From the NCBI RefSeq assembly GCF_018613835.1, contig NZ_JAGGPM010000035.1:1-64000 (forward strand): DNA of 64,000 bases, read 5' to 3'. Below are positions 16,477 through 25,216 of the stretch, one piece after another. The DNA comes from Arthrobacter sp. ISL-5. GTDB taxonomy: Bacteria; Actinomycetota; Actinomycetes; Actinomycetales; Micrococcaceae. The position numbers and the translations under genes are program-made. Every line of letters begins with the position of its first letter. The first letter of the stretch is position 1. Under the pieces are notes generated by a model that had not been told where the DNA came from, did not search any database, and saw only the letters and a program-made list of their open reading frames with translations.

Positions 16477-17052
16477 ATGCGCATAGTAGTCCTCGTATCC
16501 GGAACCGGCTCCAACCTCCAGGCGGTCATCGACGCCGTGCAAGCCGGGGAACTGGACGTGGAGATCGCCGCGGTGGGCGCGGACCGGCCGGGGACGTTCG
16601 GCGTGGACCGTTCCGCCGCCGCCGGAATTCCCACGTTCGTGGTGGACTTCAAGGCCTATGCGGACCGCGCGGAGTGGAACGCGGCGCTGACCGAAGCGGT
16701 GCAGGCATACCAGCCGGACGTGGTGGTGTCCTCCGGCTTCATGCGGATTGTGAGCCCGGAATTCATCGACGCGTTCGACGGCAAATACCTCAACACCCAC
16801 CCTGCCCTCCTGCCTTCCTTCCCCGGTGCCCACGGCGTCCGCGATGCCATGGCCTATGGCGTGAAGGTCACCGGCTGCACCGTGCACTGGGCCGACGCCG
16901 GAGTGGACACCGGGCCCATCATCGCCCAGGAGGCGGTGGCCATCGAGGACGGCGACACCGAGGAAACCCTGCACGAACGGATCAAGGTGGTGGAACGCCG
17001 GCTGCTGGTGTCCACGCTCGGGTCCCTGGCTGCCGCGCACTCTCCCAACTAG
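16477..17052 (+). CDS. purN: Phosphoribosylglycinamide formyltransferase
   Basis: A 191-residue 10-formyl-THF-dependent GAR transformylase, third step of purine synthesis. The GAR loop VLVSGTGSNLQA is at residues 5-16. The catalytic triad is visible: Asn106 and His108 in LNTHPALLPSFPG and Asp near 143 in ADAGVDTGPI. The stop TAG and the last two residues (PN) are encoded by the left arm of a 66-bp palindromic element. In many relatives purN is followed at once by purH; here 2.6 kb intervene. Confidence 0.95.
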   Translation: MRIVVLVSGTGSNLQAVIDAVQAGELDVEIAAVGADRPGTFGVDRSAAAGIPTFVVDFKAYADRAEWNAALTEAVQAYQPDVVVSSGFMRIVSPEFIDAFDGKYLNTHPALLPSFPGAHGVRDAMAYGVKVTGCTVHWADAGVDTGPIIAQEAVAIEDGDTEETLHERIKVVERRLLVSTLGSLAAAHSPN

Positions 17053-17109
17053 CTCGCATTTAACGTCGTTTTGAGCCCTCAAAACGACCACAACTGCCAG
17101 TCAGTTGGG
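17044..17109. repeat. 66-bp palindromic element, copy A
   Basis: Begins CCCAACTAGCTCGCA and ends CAGTTGGG. The core is GTCGTTTTGAG-CC-CTCAAAACGAC (17065-17088), a perfect 11+11 inverted repeat. The outer arms pair only over CCCAACT. It supplies the purN stop codon. Confidence 0.9.
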
Positions 17110-17172
17110 TTCGCTGCGGATTGCCCTGTGGATAACTGCTGAGGCGGGTTCCAGGTTTGCAACGATGGTGCG

Positions 17173-18120
17173 GTGAAGACCCCTCGACCGCTGCCGGAGC
17201 CGTTTGCGTTGGTGCCGTTTACTTGTCAGCAGGCTGTCGACGTCGGAGTCAGCCGACGGCGGCTGCGGCACCGGGCGCTGTACTCGCCCAGCCGGGGCAT
17301 ACGGGCGCCCGGCGTCATCTCGCCGCGCCCGTTCGGCATCAGCCTTCCGGACGAGGTCCGGCCCTTCACACTTGTCACGGAATTTTCGGCCGCCTCACAC
17401 GCCACGGCCTTCACCTTCTGGTCGTTCCCGGGATTCCTGCCCGGACAGGGCGATGCCCGGATTCACATATCGCGTCCGGACACCATGGCCATTCCTCGCC
17501 GTACCGGGGTGGTAGGCCATGTGGGGCAGTTCTCCGAGGACGAGATAGTCTGCGTCGACGGGCTGCTGGTCACCAGCCGTACGCGGACGTGGCTGGATGT
17601 CGCCAGGAAAATGAGCGTTGACGAGCTAACCGTCGTGGCGGACCACCTCCTTCGGATTCCCCGGCCGGACTTCGAAGGCAGAGCGGAGCCGCACGCCACG
17701 CCCGCACAGCTGGCAGACATGTTGGACAGGCACAAAGGAACACCGGGAATCCGGAAGGCGAGGCTTGCCCTTGAGCTGGCACGCATCGGCGCGGATTCGG
17801 CACCGGAAACGCGGCTTCGGCTGGCACTGGAGCGGGCGGGCCTGCCGGAAGCGCAACTCAATGTGCGCACGCAACTGCGGGACGGCGTCGAACGCCAACC
17901 TGATCTGGCGTACCCCAAGCACCGCGTGGCGGTGGAATACGACGGCGAAGGCCATTCCGAGGCCGGGCAGATCGTCAGGGACATCGCCCGCGAAGAGGAT
18001 TTCAGCCGCGCAGGCTGGCTGCTGGTCAGGATCTCGAAGCGACACATGGAGAACGACGCACGGTTGGCCGTGGCAAAGGTCCGTTCCGCGCTCCGAGACC
18101 GCGGCTGGACACCCAACTAG
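17173..18120 (+). CDS. DUF559/VSR-like nuclease-domain protein with AbiEi-like N-terminus
   Basis: A 315-residue protein. The N-terminal part (about residues 12-40, TCQQAVDVGVSRRRLRHRAL) is a winged-helix start like AbiEi-type antitoxin domains. The C-terminal 100 residues carry a PD-(D/E)xK-like nuclease core of the DUF559/very-short-patch-repair type: E in APETRLRLALERAGLP, then D and E in RQPDLAYPKHRVAVEYDGEGH, then a strand WLLVRISKRHM. The GTG start at 17173 has only a weak ribosome binding site. The gene is bracketed by 66-bp palindromic elements; copy B encodes its last residues (PN) and TAG stop. This family is multi-copy in Arthrobacter-type genomes by general knowledge. Role unknown; no experimental function is implied. 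Confidence 0.75.
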   Translation: MKTPRPLPEPFALVPFTCQQAVDVGVSRRRLRHRALYSPSRGIRAPGVISPRPFGISLPDEVRPFTLVTEFSAASHATAFTFWSFPGFLPGQGDARIHISRPDTMAIPRRTGVVGHVGQFSEDEIVCVDGLLVTSRTRTWLDVARKMSVDELTVVADHLLRIPRPDFEGRAEPHATPAQLADMLDRHKGTPGIRKARLALELARIGADSAPETRLRLALERAGLPEAQLNVRTQLRDGVERQPDLAYPKHRVAVEYDGEGHSEAGQIVRDIAREEDFSRAGWLLVRISKRHMENDARLAVAKVRSALRDRGWTPN

Positions 18121-18177
18121 CTCGCAATAGGTGTCGTTTTGAGGCCTCAAAACGACATTAAATGCGAGCTAGTTGGG
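18112..18177. repeat. 66-bp palindromic element, copy B
   Basis: Outer arms CCCAACTAGCTCGCA and TGCGAGCTAGTTGGG are a perfect 15-bp inverted repeat. The core GTCGTTTTGAGG/CCTCAAAACGAC (18133-18156) is a perfect 24-bp palindrome, with six-base unpaired steps between arm and core. It provides the stop codon of the nuclease-like gene. Confidence 0.92.
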
Positions 18178-18193
18178 AAGGGAGGGACAGGCG

Positions 18194-19546
18194 TTACTCG
18201 AGGCGGCGCTGACGGGTCTCGGGGGAGAAGAACATCATCCACAGCACGGCCAGCACCACCAGGCCGCCGGCCAGCGCGAAGGACGTTGCCAGCCCGAGCT
18301 GGGGCCAGAAGTAGTTCGCGAAGATCAGCGGGCCAAAGCCTGCACCCAGCCGCGAGAACGTTGACGCCCAGCCAAAGCCCGATCCCCTCAGCTCGGTGGG
18401 GTAAAGCTCGGACACGTACGTGTACAGGACGGGAATGGCCACCTGCACCACGAACCCGAAGACCAGCAGCCAGAACACGGCCGCCGTCGGAATGTCCACC
18501 ACGAACGCCACGATCACCAGGATCAGGGCGGACAGCGGTCCGGTAATGGCCAGCAGCCACTTGCGGCCCACGCGCTCCACCAGCAGCGCCGCCGCCACCA
18601 CGCCAAGTAGCCCGACGGCGGCCATTCCCGCCGTCGTCAGGAACGCCTTGTACTCGGCGAACCCGGCGCCGATCAGGATCCGAGGCATCCACGTGAGTGA
18701 CAGATAGTAGACCAGCAGGATGCTCAAGAAGAGCGACCAGGACGCCGCCGTGATTTTCCAGTTGAACTGCCAGACGCCGCGCAGCTGCTGCCACGCGCTG
18801 CCGGGCGAAAGCCGCGGGACGGCCTGCGGATCGGGCAGGCTGTAGGCGCGCGGCTCTGCTCCCGTGGCCAGGACCAGATCGTCGATCACCTTGGCGGCTT
18901 CCTCGCGGCGGCCCTTGCGGATCAGGAACAGCGGAGACTCGGGCACGCTGCGGCGCACCCAGAACACGAGCAGGGCCGGCAGCACCATCACCAGCATGGT
19001 GAGGCGCCAGTCAGCGAAGGCCGCCACCAGCCCGGCGGACACGAAGCCGCACAGCGCGGCGCCCACCGGCCACCAGCCGTCCATCGCTGTGAGGACCTTG
19101 CCGCGCTGTTTCCTGGGCGTGAATTCACCCACCAGCGCGTAGTCCACCGGGATGCAGCCGCCCAGGCCGAAGCCGGCCACGAACCGGAACACGCAGAACC
19201 AGGTGAAATCGGGGGAGAATGCGCCGAGCACCGTGAAGAGCGAGAAGATCAGCAGCGTGGCGGTGAAGGCCTTCTTCCGGCCGATCGTGTCCGCGATGGT
19301 GCCCCAGATGAACGCGCCGAGGGCCATGCCGATCAGGTTGGCCGTGCCGATCCAGCCGGCCTCACCGGGGGTGAGCTGCCAGTGGTTCGACAGCAGGGGG
19401 ATCAGGATGCCGTTGAGGGTCACGTCCCACGCATCGAACATGAATCCCAGGCCGCCGATCACGAAGATCTTGCCCTGCACCTTCCAGCGCCACGGCAATT
19501 CCTGGACCACCTGTTCGCCGCTGGGCACAGTGGTGTAAATGTTCAT
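18194..19546 (-). CDS. MFS transporter (sugar/acid:H+ symporter type)
   Basis: A 450-residue permease with 12 predicted membrane segments. It has the loop 2-3 motif of the major facilitator superfamily (GTIADTIGRKK) and a long cytoplasmic loop after segment 6. The N-terminal MFDAWDVTLNGILIP segment resembles the SV2/NiaP-type and aromatic-acid-type MFS groups, but the substrate cannot be fixed. AGGAGG lies six bases before the ATG. It is convergent with the nuclease-like gene and divergent from purH; it interrupts the purN-purH pair and is not obviously part of purine synthesis. Confidence 0.85.
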   Translation of the reverse strand: MNIYTTVPSGEQVVQELPWRWKVQGKIFVIGGLGFMFDAWDVTLNGILIPLLSNHWQLTPGEAGWIGTANLIGMALGAFIWGTIADTIGRKKAFTATLLIFSLFTVLGAFSPDFTWFCVFRFVAGFGLGGCIPVDYALVGEFTPRKQRGKVLTAMDGWWPVGAALCGFVSAGLVAAFADWRLTMLVMVLPALLVFWVRRSVPESPLFLIRKGRREEAAKVIDDLVLATGAEPRAYSLPDPQAVPRLSPGSAWQQLRGVWQFNWKITAASWSLFLSILLVYYLSLTWMPRILIGAGFAEYKAFLTTAGMAAVGLLGVVAAALLVERVGRKWLLAITGPLSALILVIVAFVVDIPTAAVFWLLVFGFVVQVAIPVLYTYVSELYPTELRGSGFGWASTFSRLGAGFGPLIFANYFWPQLGLATSFALAGGLVVLAVLWMMFFSPETRQRRLE

Positions 19547-19709
19547 CTCGGCCTCCTGTTTAAACCTTACGTTGCGGCGTGCCCGGGGTGCGCCGCCTTC
19601 ACACTCCGGCCGGCAGGGGGCCCGCAGGGAGACCAGTGCCGGCGACGCGATAAACTGGCGGTATCCCCACCAGCCGCGGCCCCAACCGTGTACAACGACG
19701 GAGACTTTT

Positions 19710-21380
19710 GTGAGCTTGACTCAGCTTGACCGTGTTCCCATCCGCCGAGCCCTGATCTCGGTCTACGACAAAACCGGTCTGGAGGAGCTCGCGAAGGGCC
19801 TGCACGCAGCGGGCGTCAGGATCGTTTCCACCGGTTCCACGGCCAAGAAGATCGCCGCCGCCGGCATCCCGGTCCAGGAAGTCGAGGAAGTCACCGGCTC
19901 CCCGGAAATGCTGGACGGCCGCGTCAAGACCCTCCACCCGCGGGTCCACGGCGGCATCCTCGCGGACCGCCGCGTGCCGGCCCACATGGAAACCCTCGCC
20001 AGCATGGACATCGAGCCGTTCGACCTCGTCGTGGTGAACCTGTACCCGTTCGTGGAGACCGTGAAATCCGGTGCCGCGCAGGATGACGTGGTGGAACAGA
20101 TCGACATCGGAGGCCCCGCTATGGTGCGGTCCGCCGCGAAGAACCATGCCGCCGTCGCGATTGTGGTTGACCCGAACTTCTACGGCGAGGTTGTCCGCGC
20201 CGCGGCGGAGGGCGGCTTCGACCTGAAGACCCGCCGCAGGCTCGCTGCCCGTGCCTTCGCGCACACGGCCACGTACGACAACGCCGTTGCCACCTGGACC
20301 GCGAGCCAGTTCCTCGACGAAGACGGCGATGGCGTGATCGACTGGCCCGCCTACGCCGGCCTGGCGCTGGAACGCTCCGAGGTGCTCCGCTACGGCGAAA
20401 ACCCGCACCAGCAGGCCGCCCTGTACGTGGACAAGGCCGCCCCCGCGGGCATCGCCCAGGCCGACCAGCTGCACGGCAAGGCCATGAGCTACAACAACTT
20501 CGTGGACGCCGACGCCGCCCTGCGTGCCGCCTATGACTTCGCCGAGCCGGCCGTCGCGATCATCAAGCACGCCAACCCGTGCGGTGTGGCCGTGGGCTCC
20601 GCCGACGCCGCCGATCCGATCGCGGACGCCCACGCGAAGGCGCACGCCTGTGACCCCGTCTCCGCGTTCGGCGGCGTCATCGCAGCCAACCGCACCGTGA
20701 CCGCCGACATGGCCCGCACCGTTGCCGGCATCTTCACCGAGGTCGTCATCGGGCCGGGCTTCGAGCCCGAGGCCGTGGAAATCCTCTCCAAGAAGAAGAA
20801 CATCCGCCTCCTGGCGCTGCCCGAGGGCTACGACCGCTACCCGGCTGAAATCCGCCAGGTCTCCGGCGGCGTGCTCGTCCAGATCTCCGACAAGGTGGAC
20901 GCCGACGGCGACAACCCGGCCAACTGGACCCTCGCCGCCGGTGAAGCCGCCGACGACGCCACGCTGGCGGACCTCGCCTTCGCCTGGACCGCCTGCCGCG
21001 CCGCCAAGTCCAACGCCATCCTGCTGGCCGATCACGGGGCCGCAGTCGGCATCGGCATGGGCCAGGTCAACCGGCTCGATTCCTGCAAGCTGGCCGTCGA
21101 GCGCGCCAACACGCTGGGCGTGAACGTGCAGTCCGACGTCGATGGAGCCGGCGGTGCCTCGAATGCCGACGCGAGCGGCGCACCGGAGCGTGCCCGCGGC
21201 GCTGTTGCAGCCTCCGACGCGTTCTTCCCGTTCGCCGACGGCCTGCAGATCCTGATCGACGCCGGCGTCCGCGCCGTCGTGCAGCCCGGCGGTTCCGTCC
21301 GGGACGAGGAAGTCATCGCCGCAGCCAACGCGGCGGGCATCACCATGTACTTCACCGGAGCGCGCCACTTCTTCCACTAA
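19710..21380 (+). CDS. purH: Bifunctional AICAR transformylase/IMP cyclohydrolase
   Basis: A 556-residue enzyme for the last two steps of IMP synthesis. The N-terminal IMP cyclohydrolase domain begins RRALISVYDKTGLEELAKGL. The C-terminal AICAR transformylase carries YGENPHQQA, the catalytic KHANPCG block, and the FPFADG...VQPGGSVRD end. I start at GTG 19710 because CGGAGA lies seven bases upstream; the longer frame upstream is intergenic. An insertion of about 15 Ala/Gly/Ser-rich residues (GAGGASNADASGAPERARG) precedes SDAFFPF. A strong terminator follows. Confidence 0.95.
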   Translation: MSLTQLDRVPIRRALISVYDKTGLEELAKGLHAAGVRIVSTGSTAKKIAAAGIPVQEVEEVTGSPEMLDGRVKTLHPRVHGGILADRRVPAHMETLASMDIEPFDLVVVNLYPFVETVKSGAAQDDVVEQIDIGGPAMVRSAAKNHAAVAIVVDPNFYGEVVRAAAEGGFDLKTRRRLAARAFAHTATYDNAVATWTASQFLDEDGDGVIDWPAYAGLALERSEVLRYGENPHQQAALYVDKAAPAGIAQADQLHGKAMSYNNFVDADAALRAAYDFAEPAVAIIKHANPCGVAVGSADAADPIADAHAKAHACDPVSAFGGVIAANRTVTADMARTVAGIFTEVVIGPGFEPEAVEILSKKKNIRLLALPEGYDRYPAEIRQVSGGVLVQISDKVDADGDNPANWTLAAGEAADDATLADLAFAWTACRAAKSNAILLADHGAAVGIGMGQVNRLDSCKLAVERANTLGVNVQSDVDGAGGASNADASGAPERARGAVAASDAFFPFADGLQILIDAGVRAVVQPGGSVRDEEVIAAANAAGITMYFTGARHFFH

Positions 21381-21385
21381 CGAGC

Positions 21386-21435
21386 AACGCCCGACGGCGG
21401 TCGCCCCCCTAAGGGGACGGCCGCCGTCGGGCGTT
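21386..21435. terminator. Bidirectional terminator after purH
   Basis: AACGCCCGACGGCGG (21386-21400) pairs perfectly with CCGCCGTCGGGCGTT (21421-21435). It lies between the convergent purH and the small YWTPERM gene. Confidence 0.85.
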
Positions 21436-21443
21436 AACTTGAT

Positions 21444-21659
21444 TCAGTTGTCCTCGGGCTGGCCTTCCGCCTCGGCGTCGCTATCCGCCCCAGGGAGCCG
21501 GATCTCCCGAGGCTTTGCCTGGGCCATCCGCTCGGGCGTCCAGTACGCCAGGACCTCCTCCGGCGTCTGGCCCACATCGGAGTGGCTCACGGCTTCATCC
21601 CGTTCATCATGGGGCAGCGATTCAGCCGGCCCGGTGCCGTCAGCCGGCGGACGAGGCAT
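21444..21659 (-). CDS. Small acidic protein with YWTPERM motif
   Basis: A 71-residue soluble acidic protein. Residues 39-60 (LAYWTPERMAQAKPREIRLPG) repeat the motif found in the pro-region of the protease encoded just upstream (QYWTPERMRAAVPGDVL). The gene overlaps the protease 3' end by 20 bases, with GAAGG before its ATG, so it is probably co-translated. It has no signal peptide. It could be a stray pro-peptide relative or a cytosolic inhibitor-like partner; this is inference. Family otherwise unknown. Confidence 0.65.
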   Translation of the reverse strand: MPRPPADGTGPAESLPHDERDEAVSHSDVGQTPEEVLAYWTPERMAQAKPREIRLPGADSDAEAEGQPEDN

Positions 21660-22650
21660 TCTTGTAGACCTTCTCTATGGTCTGACCCCAGTACGGTCCG
21701 AACATCGTGGTGGACCGCGTGCCGTAGCCGTAGCTGTTGATGGAGTTCTGGTAGCCGTTGGAGTCGCGCTCGGCGTCGGTGGCGCCCTGGATGAACCATG
21801 GGCCGCCTGAAGAACCTCCGGTCATGTCGCACGGAATGCCCTGGGTTTTGAACTGGGGATTGATGGCGTCAGTGCCGGCCTTGCCCGTGCAGCTGACCAG
21901 GGTCTGTCCCGTGAACGGGACCGCAGCCGGGTATCCGTACGAGGTATAGGTCATCCCGCGCGGCTGGTTGAACTGAACGCCAGACGCGCCTACTACGTCG
22001 GCCAGACTCTGGCCGTCGAGCTGGGCGACCACGGCGAATCCCGTGTCGTACTGAATGTTCCCCAACTTGCTCCACTGTGACGGGGCGTAGAGCTTCTTGG
22101 CAGGCCATTTTCCGAGTGGCGCTGTACCGTCGACGTAACCCGGAACGAAGACGAAGTTCTTGGCGAAGGCGCCGGGGCCGTCGTTGACGCAGTGGCCGGC
22201 CGTGGCGACGGTGCTCTTGTTCTCGGAGACCACCGAATTTCCGGAGCACACGTAATTGGCGCCGGCCATAGTAAAGAAAACCTTGCCGATGTGGTTAATC
22301 GGGGCAACGTCGGTGTGCAGCGCCTGCTGCGTGACCATTGCTGGGGTGCCCGCAATCTTTGTGCTGGAGCCCCTTTCCGCGATGTCGGAAGTGGCGGAAA
22401 GGCCTGTGTTGATCTGACGGGCAACCGCCTTGTCAGCCAGGACATCGCCGGGAACGGCGGCCCGCATCCGCTCGGGCGTCCAGTATTGGTCCGTCGGTGA
22501 ATTGGAAACTGCGGTGCTGGTGACCTGCGGCTGGCCGGAGTCCTGCGTCTTTGCAGGAGCAGCGGTTGCGCCGCCGGCTGCGGACAGCGCCAGCATCAAG
22601 CCAGTCGACAGGCTCAGGAGGCTGGTCGCCAGAGTCTTCTTCCTCGTCAT
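21640..22650 (-). CDS. Secreted trypsin-like serine protease (S1, glutamyl-endopeptidase-like)
   Basis: A 336-residue pre-pro-protease. The signal peptide MTRKKTLATSLLSLSTGLMLALSAAGGATA is followed by a pro-region with YWTPERM and then a chymotrypsin-fold catalytic domain. The catalytic His is in TVATAGHCV, Asp in NIQYDTGFAVV, and Ser in DMTGGSSGGPW. Three or more cysteines suggest disulfides. I use the ATG at 22650 (TAGGTAGGACC upstream). It is probably exported via Sec and matured outside. Upstream lies a hairpin-rich leader (22724-22768). Confidence 0.88.
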   Translation of the reverse strand: MTRKKTLATSLLSLSTGLMLALSAAGGATAAPAKTQDSGQPQVTSTAVSNSPTDQYWTPERMRAAVPGDVLADKAVARQINTGLSATSDIAERGSSTKIAGTPAMVTQQALHTDVAPINHIGKVFFTMAGANYVCSGNSVVSENKSTVATAGHCVNDGPGAFAKNFVFVPGYVDGTAPLGKWPAKKLYAPSQWSKLGNIQYDTGFAVVAQLDGQSLADVVGASGVQFNQPRGMTYTSYGYPAAVPFTGQTLVSCTGKAGTDAINPQFKTQGIPCDMTGGSSGGPWFIQGATDAERDSNGYQNSINSYGYGTRSTTMFGPYWGQTIEKVYKNASSAG

Positions 22651-22723
22651 TGCGGTCCTACCTATCGGGGTGGAAGGCGGGCGGTGGTGGTGCCTGCCGA
22701 GTGTAGGGGTGGTGCCGATATTT

Positions 22724-22768
22724 CCCCGCCGCAAGGGGTTCGCTGGTTACGTTCAGCCGCCGAAGCGG
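22724..22768 (-). promoter_or_regulatory. Candidate structured leader of the protease mRNA
   Basis: Read on the minus strand, three short hairpins follow one another: CCGC-TTCG-GCGG, GCTG-AACGTAAC-CAGC and CCCC-TTGCGGC-GGGG. They lie 74-118 bases upstream of the protease start within a 315-base gap that holds no gene. I cannot match this to a known riboswitch class with confidence. Confidence 0.35.
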
Positions 22769-22965
22769 TTTTCCTTCATGAGCTAAAGATAGGGCTCCGC
22801 AGGGTTTCGGACAATGGATCAGCCGCCCCAGTAACAGCTGGTGGAGGTCACGGAGGTGATCCGGGCCACCTTCGTAGGGTCCTGCACGGTGTCCTCAGGT
22901 AAGTTAGAGGTTGGTGAAATAGACCGGATTCCACATACAGCCGACCTCCAGGGAGACGCCCGAGC

Positions 22966-25185
22966 ATGGCCAAAATTATCTATACCCACACCGACGAAGC
23001 GCCGATGCTGGCCACATATTCGTTCCTGCCCATCGTCGAGGCGTTCGCTTCCACCGCAGGCGTGCAGGTGGAAACCCGCGACATTTCCCTGGCCGGCCGC
23101 ATCATCGCCGTGTTCGGCGACTACCTCACCGAAGAGCAGCGGATCAGCGACGCCCTGGCTGAACTCGGTGAACTGGCGAAGAAGCCGGAAGCCAACATCA
23201 TCAAGCTGCCCAACATCTCTGCCTCCGTGCCGCAGCTGAAGGCGGCCATTGCGGAGCTGCAGGCCCAGGGCTACAAGCTGCCCGACTACCCGGACAACCC
23301 GTCGTCGGACGAAGAGACTGTCATCCGCTCCCGCTACGACAAGATCAAGGGCTCCGCCGTGAACCCCGTCTTGCGCGAGGGCAACTCGGACCGCCGAGCA
23401 CCGCTGTCCGTGAAGAACTACGCCCGCCAGAACCCGCATTCCATGGGGGCATGGTCCTCAGACTCCAAGACCAACGTGGCGCACATGGACGCCGATGACT
23501 TCCGCTCCAACGAAAAGTCCGTGGTGGTCCCGGCCGACGGCACCATCGAAGTCCAGCTGGTCCGCGAAGACGGCACCGTCAAGGTCCTGAAGAAGGCCTT
23601 CCCTGTTCTCGCCGGCGAAGTGATCGACGGCACCGTGATGCGCGCCGCAGCGCTGGACGAGTTCCTCGCCGCCCAGGTTGCCCGGGCGAAGGACGAGGGC
23701 GTGCTCTTCTCCGCGCACCTGAAGGCCACCATGATGAAGGTCTCGGACCCCATCATCTTCGGCCACGTGGTCAAGGCGTACTTCTCCGAACTGTTCGACA
23801 CCTACGGCAAGCAGCTTGCCGCTGCCGGCATCAGCCCCAACAACGGCCTCGCCGCCATTGTGAGCGGACTGGACGACCTGCCCGAGGATGTCCGCGAAGG
23901 CGTCCAGGCCGCCATCAAGAAGGGCCTGGAAGAAGGCCCCGCCCTGGCCATGGTCGACTCGGACAAGGGCATCACCAGCCTGAACGTCCCGAGCGACATC
24001 ATCGTGGACGCCTCCATGCCGGCCATGATCCGCAGCTCCGGCCACATGTGGGGCCCGAACGGCAAGGAAGCCGACACCCTCGCGGTGCTTCCGGACAGCT
24101 CCTACGCCGGCATCTACCAGGTGGTCGTCGACGACTGCCGCGCCAACGGCGCCTTCGATCCCACCACCATGGGTACCGTGCCGAACGTCGGCCTCATGGC
24201 TCAGGCCGCGGAGGAGTACGGCAGCCACGACAAGACCTTCGAAATCCAGGCTCCCGGCAAGGTGCAGATCGTGGATGGCTCCGGTGCTGTCCTGATCGAA
24301 CACGAAGTGACGCCCGGCGACATCTGGCGTGCCTGCCAGACCAAGGACCTGCCGATCCGCGACTGGGTCAAGCTGGCCGTCACCCGCGCCCGCGCCTCGA
24401 AGACTCCTGCCGTGTTCTGGCTTGACGAGACCCGCGCACACGACGCCAAGCTGATCGAAAAGGTCCGCGAATACCTCAAGGAACACGACACCGAGGGCCT
24501 GCAGATCGAAATCATGTCCCCGGAGAAGGCCACGGCATTCACCCTGGAGCGCATCCGCAAGGGCGAGGACACCATCTCCGTCACCGGCAACGTGCTCCGC
24601 GACTACCTGACGGACCTGTTCCCGATCCTCGAACTCGGCACCAGCGCCAAGATGCTGTCCGTCGTTCCGCTGATCAACGGCGGCGGGCTCTTCGAGACCG
24701 GCGCCGGCGGATCCGCCCCCAAACATGTCCAGCAGCTGCTGCAGGAAAACCACCTCCGCTGGGACAGCCTGGGTGAGTTCCTGGCCCTGGCGGTCAGCTT
24801 CGAGCACCTCGCCAACACCACGGACAACGCCCGGGCCCAGGTCCTGGCCGACACCCTGGACCGCGCCACCGGCACCTTCCTGCTGGAAAACAAGTCCCCG
24901 AAGCGCAAGGTCGGCGAGCTCGACAACCGCGGCAGCCACTACTACCTGGCGCTCTACTGGGCCCAGGAGCTGGCCAAGCAGACCGCGGACGCCGAGCTGG
25001 CATCGTCCTTCGCCGAGGTCGCCGAGGCTCTGGCGTCCAACGAAGAGGCTATCGTTTCCGAGCTGCTGGAGGTCCAGGGCTCGCCCGTCGACGTCGGGGG
25101 CTACTACCGGCCCGACGCCGCCAAGGCCGCCGCTGTCATGCGGCCGTCGGCAACGCTCAACAAGGTTGTTTCCAGCCTGAGCTGA
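22966..25185 (+). CDS. icd: Monomeric NADP-dependent isocitrate dehydrogenase
   Basis: A 739-residue monomeric (type II) isocitrate dehydrogenase, which converts isocitrate and NADP+ to 2-oxoglutarate, CO2 and NADPH in the TCA cycle. The length and N-terminus (MAKIIYTHTDEAPMLATYSFLPIVEAFA) are typical. The family blocks SDSKTNVAHMDADDF and GTVPNVGLMAQAAEEYGSHDKTF are present. GGGAGA lies about nine bases before the ATG. Single gene with its own terminator. Confidence 0.96.
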   Translation: MAKIIYTHTDEAPMLATYSFLPIVEAFASTAGVQVETRDISLAGRIIAVFGDYLTEEQRISDALAELGELAKKPEANIIKLPNISASVPQLKAAIAELQAQGYKLPDYPDNPSSDEETVIRSRYDKIKGSAVNPVLREGNSDRRAPLSVKNYARQNPHSMGAWSSDSKTNVAHMDADDFRSNEKSVVVPADGTIEVQLVREDGTVKVLKKAFPVLAGEVIDGTVMRAAALDEFLAAQVARAKDEGVLFSAHLKATMMKVSDPIIFGHVVKAYFSELFDTYGKQLAAAGISPNNGLAAIVSGLDDLPEDVREGVQAAIKKGLEEGPALAMVDSDKGITSLNVPSDIIVDASMPAMIRSSGHMWGPNGKEADTLAVLPDSSYAGIYQVVVDDCRANGAFDPTTMGTVPNVGLMAQAAEEYGSHDKTFEIQAPGKVQIVDGSGAVLIEHEVTPGDIWRACQTKDLPIRDWVKLAVTRARASKTPAVFWLDETRAHDAKLIEKVREYLKEHDTEGLQIEIMSPEKATAFTLERIRKGEDTISVTGNVLRDYLTDLFPILELGTSAKMLSVVPLINGGGLFETGAGGSAPKHVQQLLQENHLRWDSLGEFLALAVSFEHLANTTDNARAQVLADTLDRATGTFLLENKSPKRKVGELDNRGSHYYLALYWAQELAKQTADAELASSFAEVAEALASNEEAIVSELLEVQGSPVDVGGYYRPDAAKAAAVMRPSATLNKVVSSLS

Positions 25186-25216
25186 CCCCAGGCAGCTTGC
25201 CCTGGTTTGACCACCG

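Noticed and set aside
19599..21377. Long antisense reading frame opposite purH
   Set aside because: Same GC-rich shadow effect; purH is unambiguous on the other strand.
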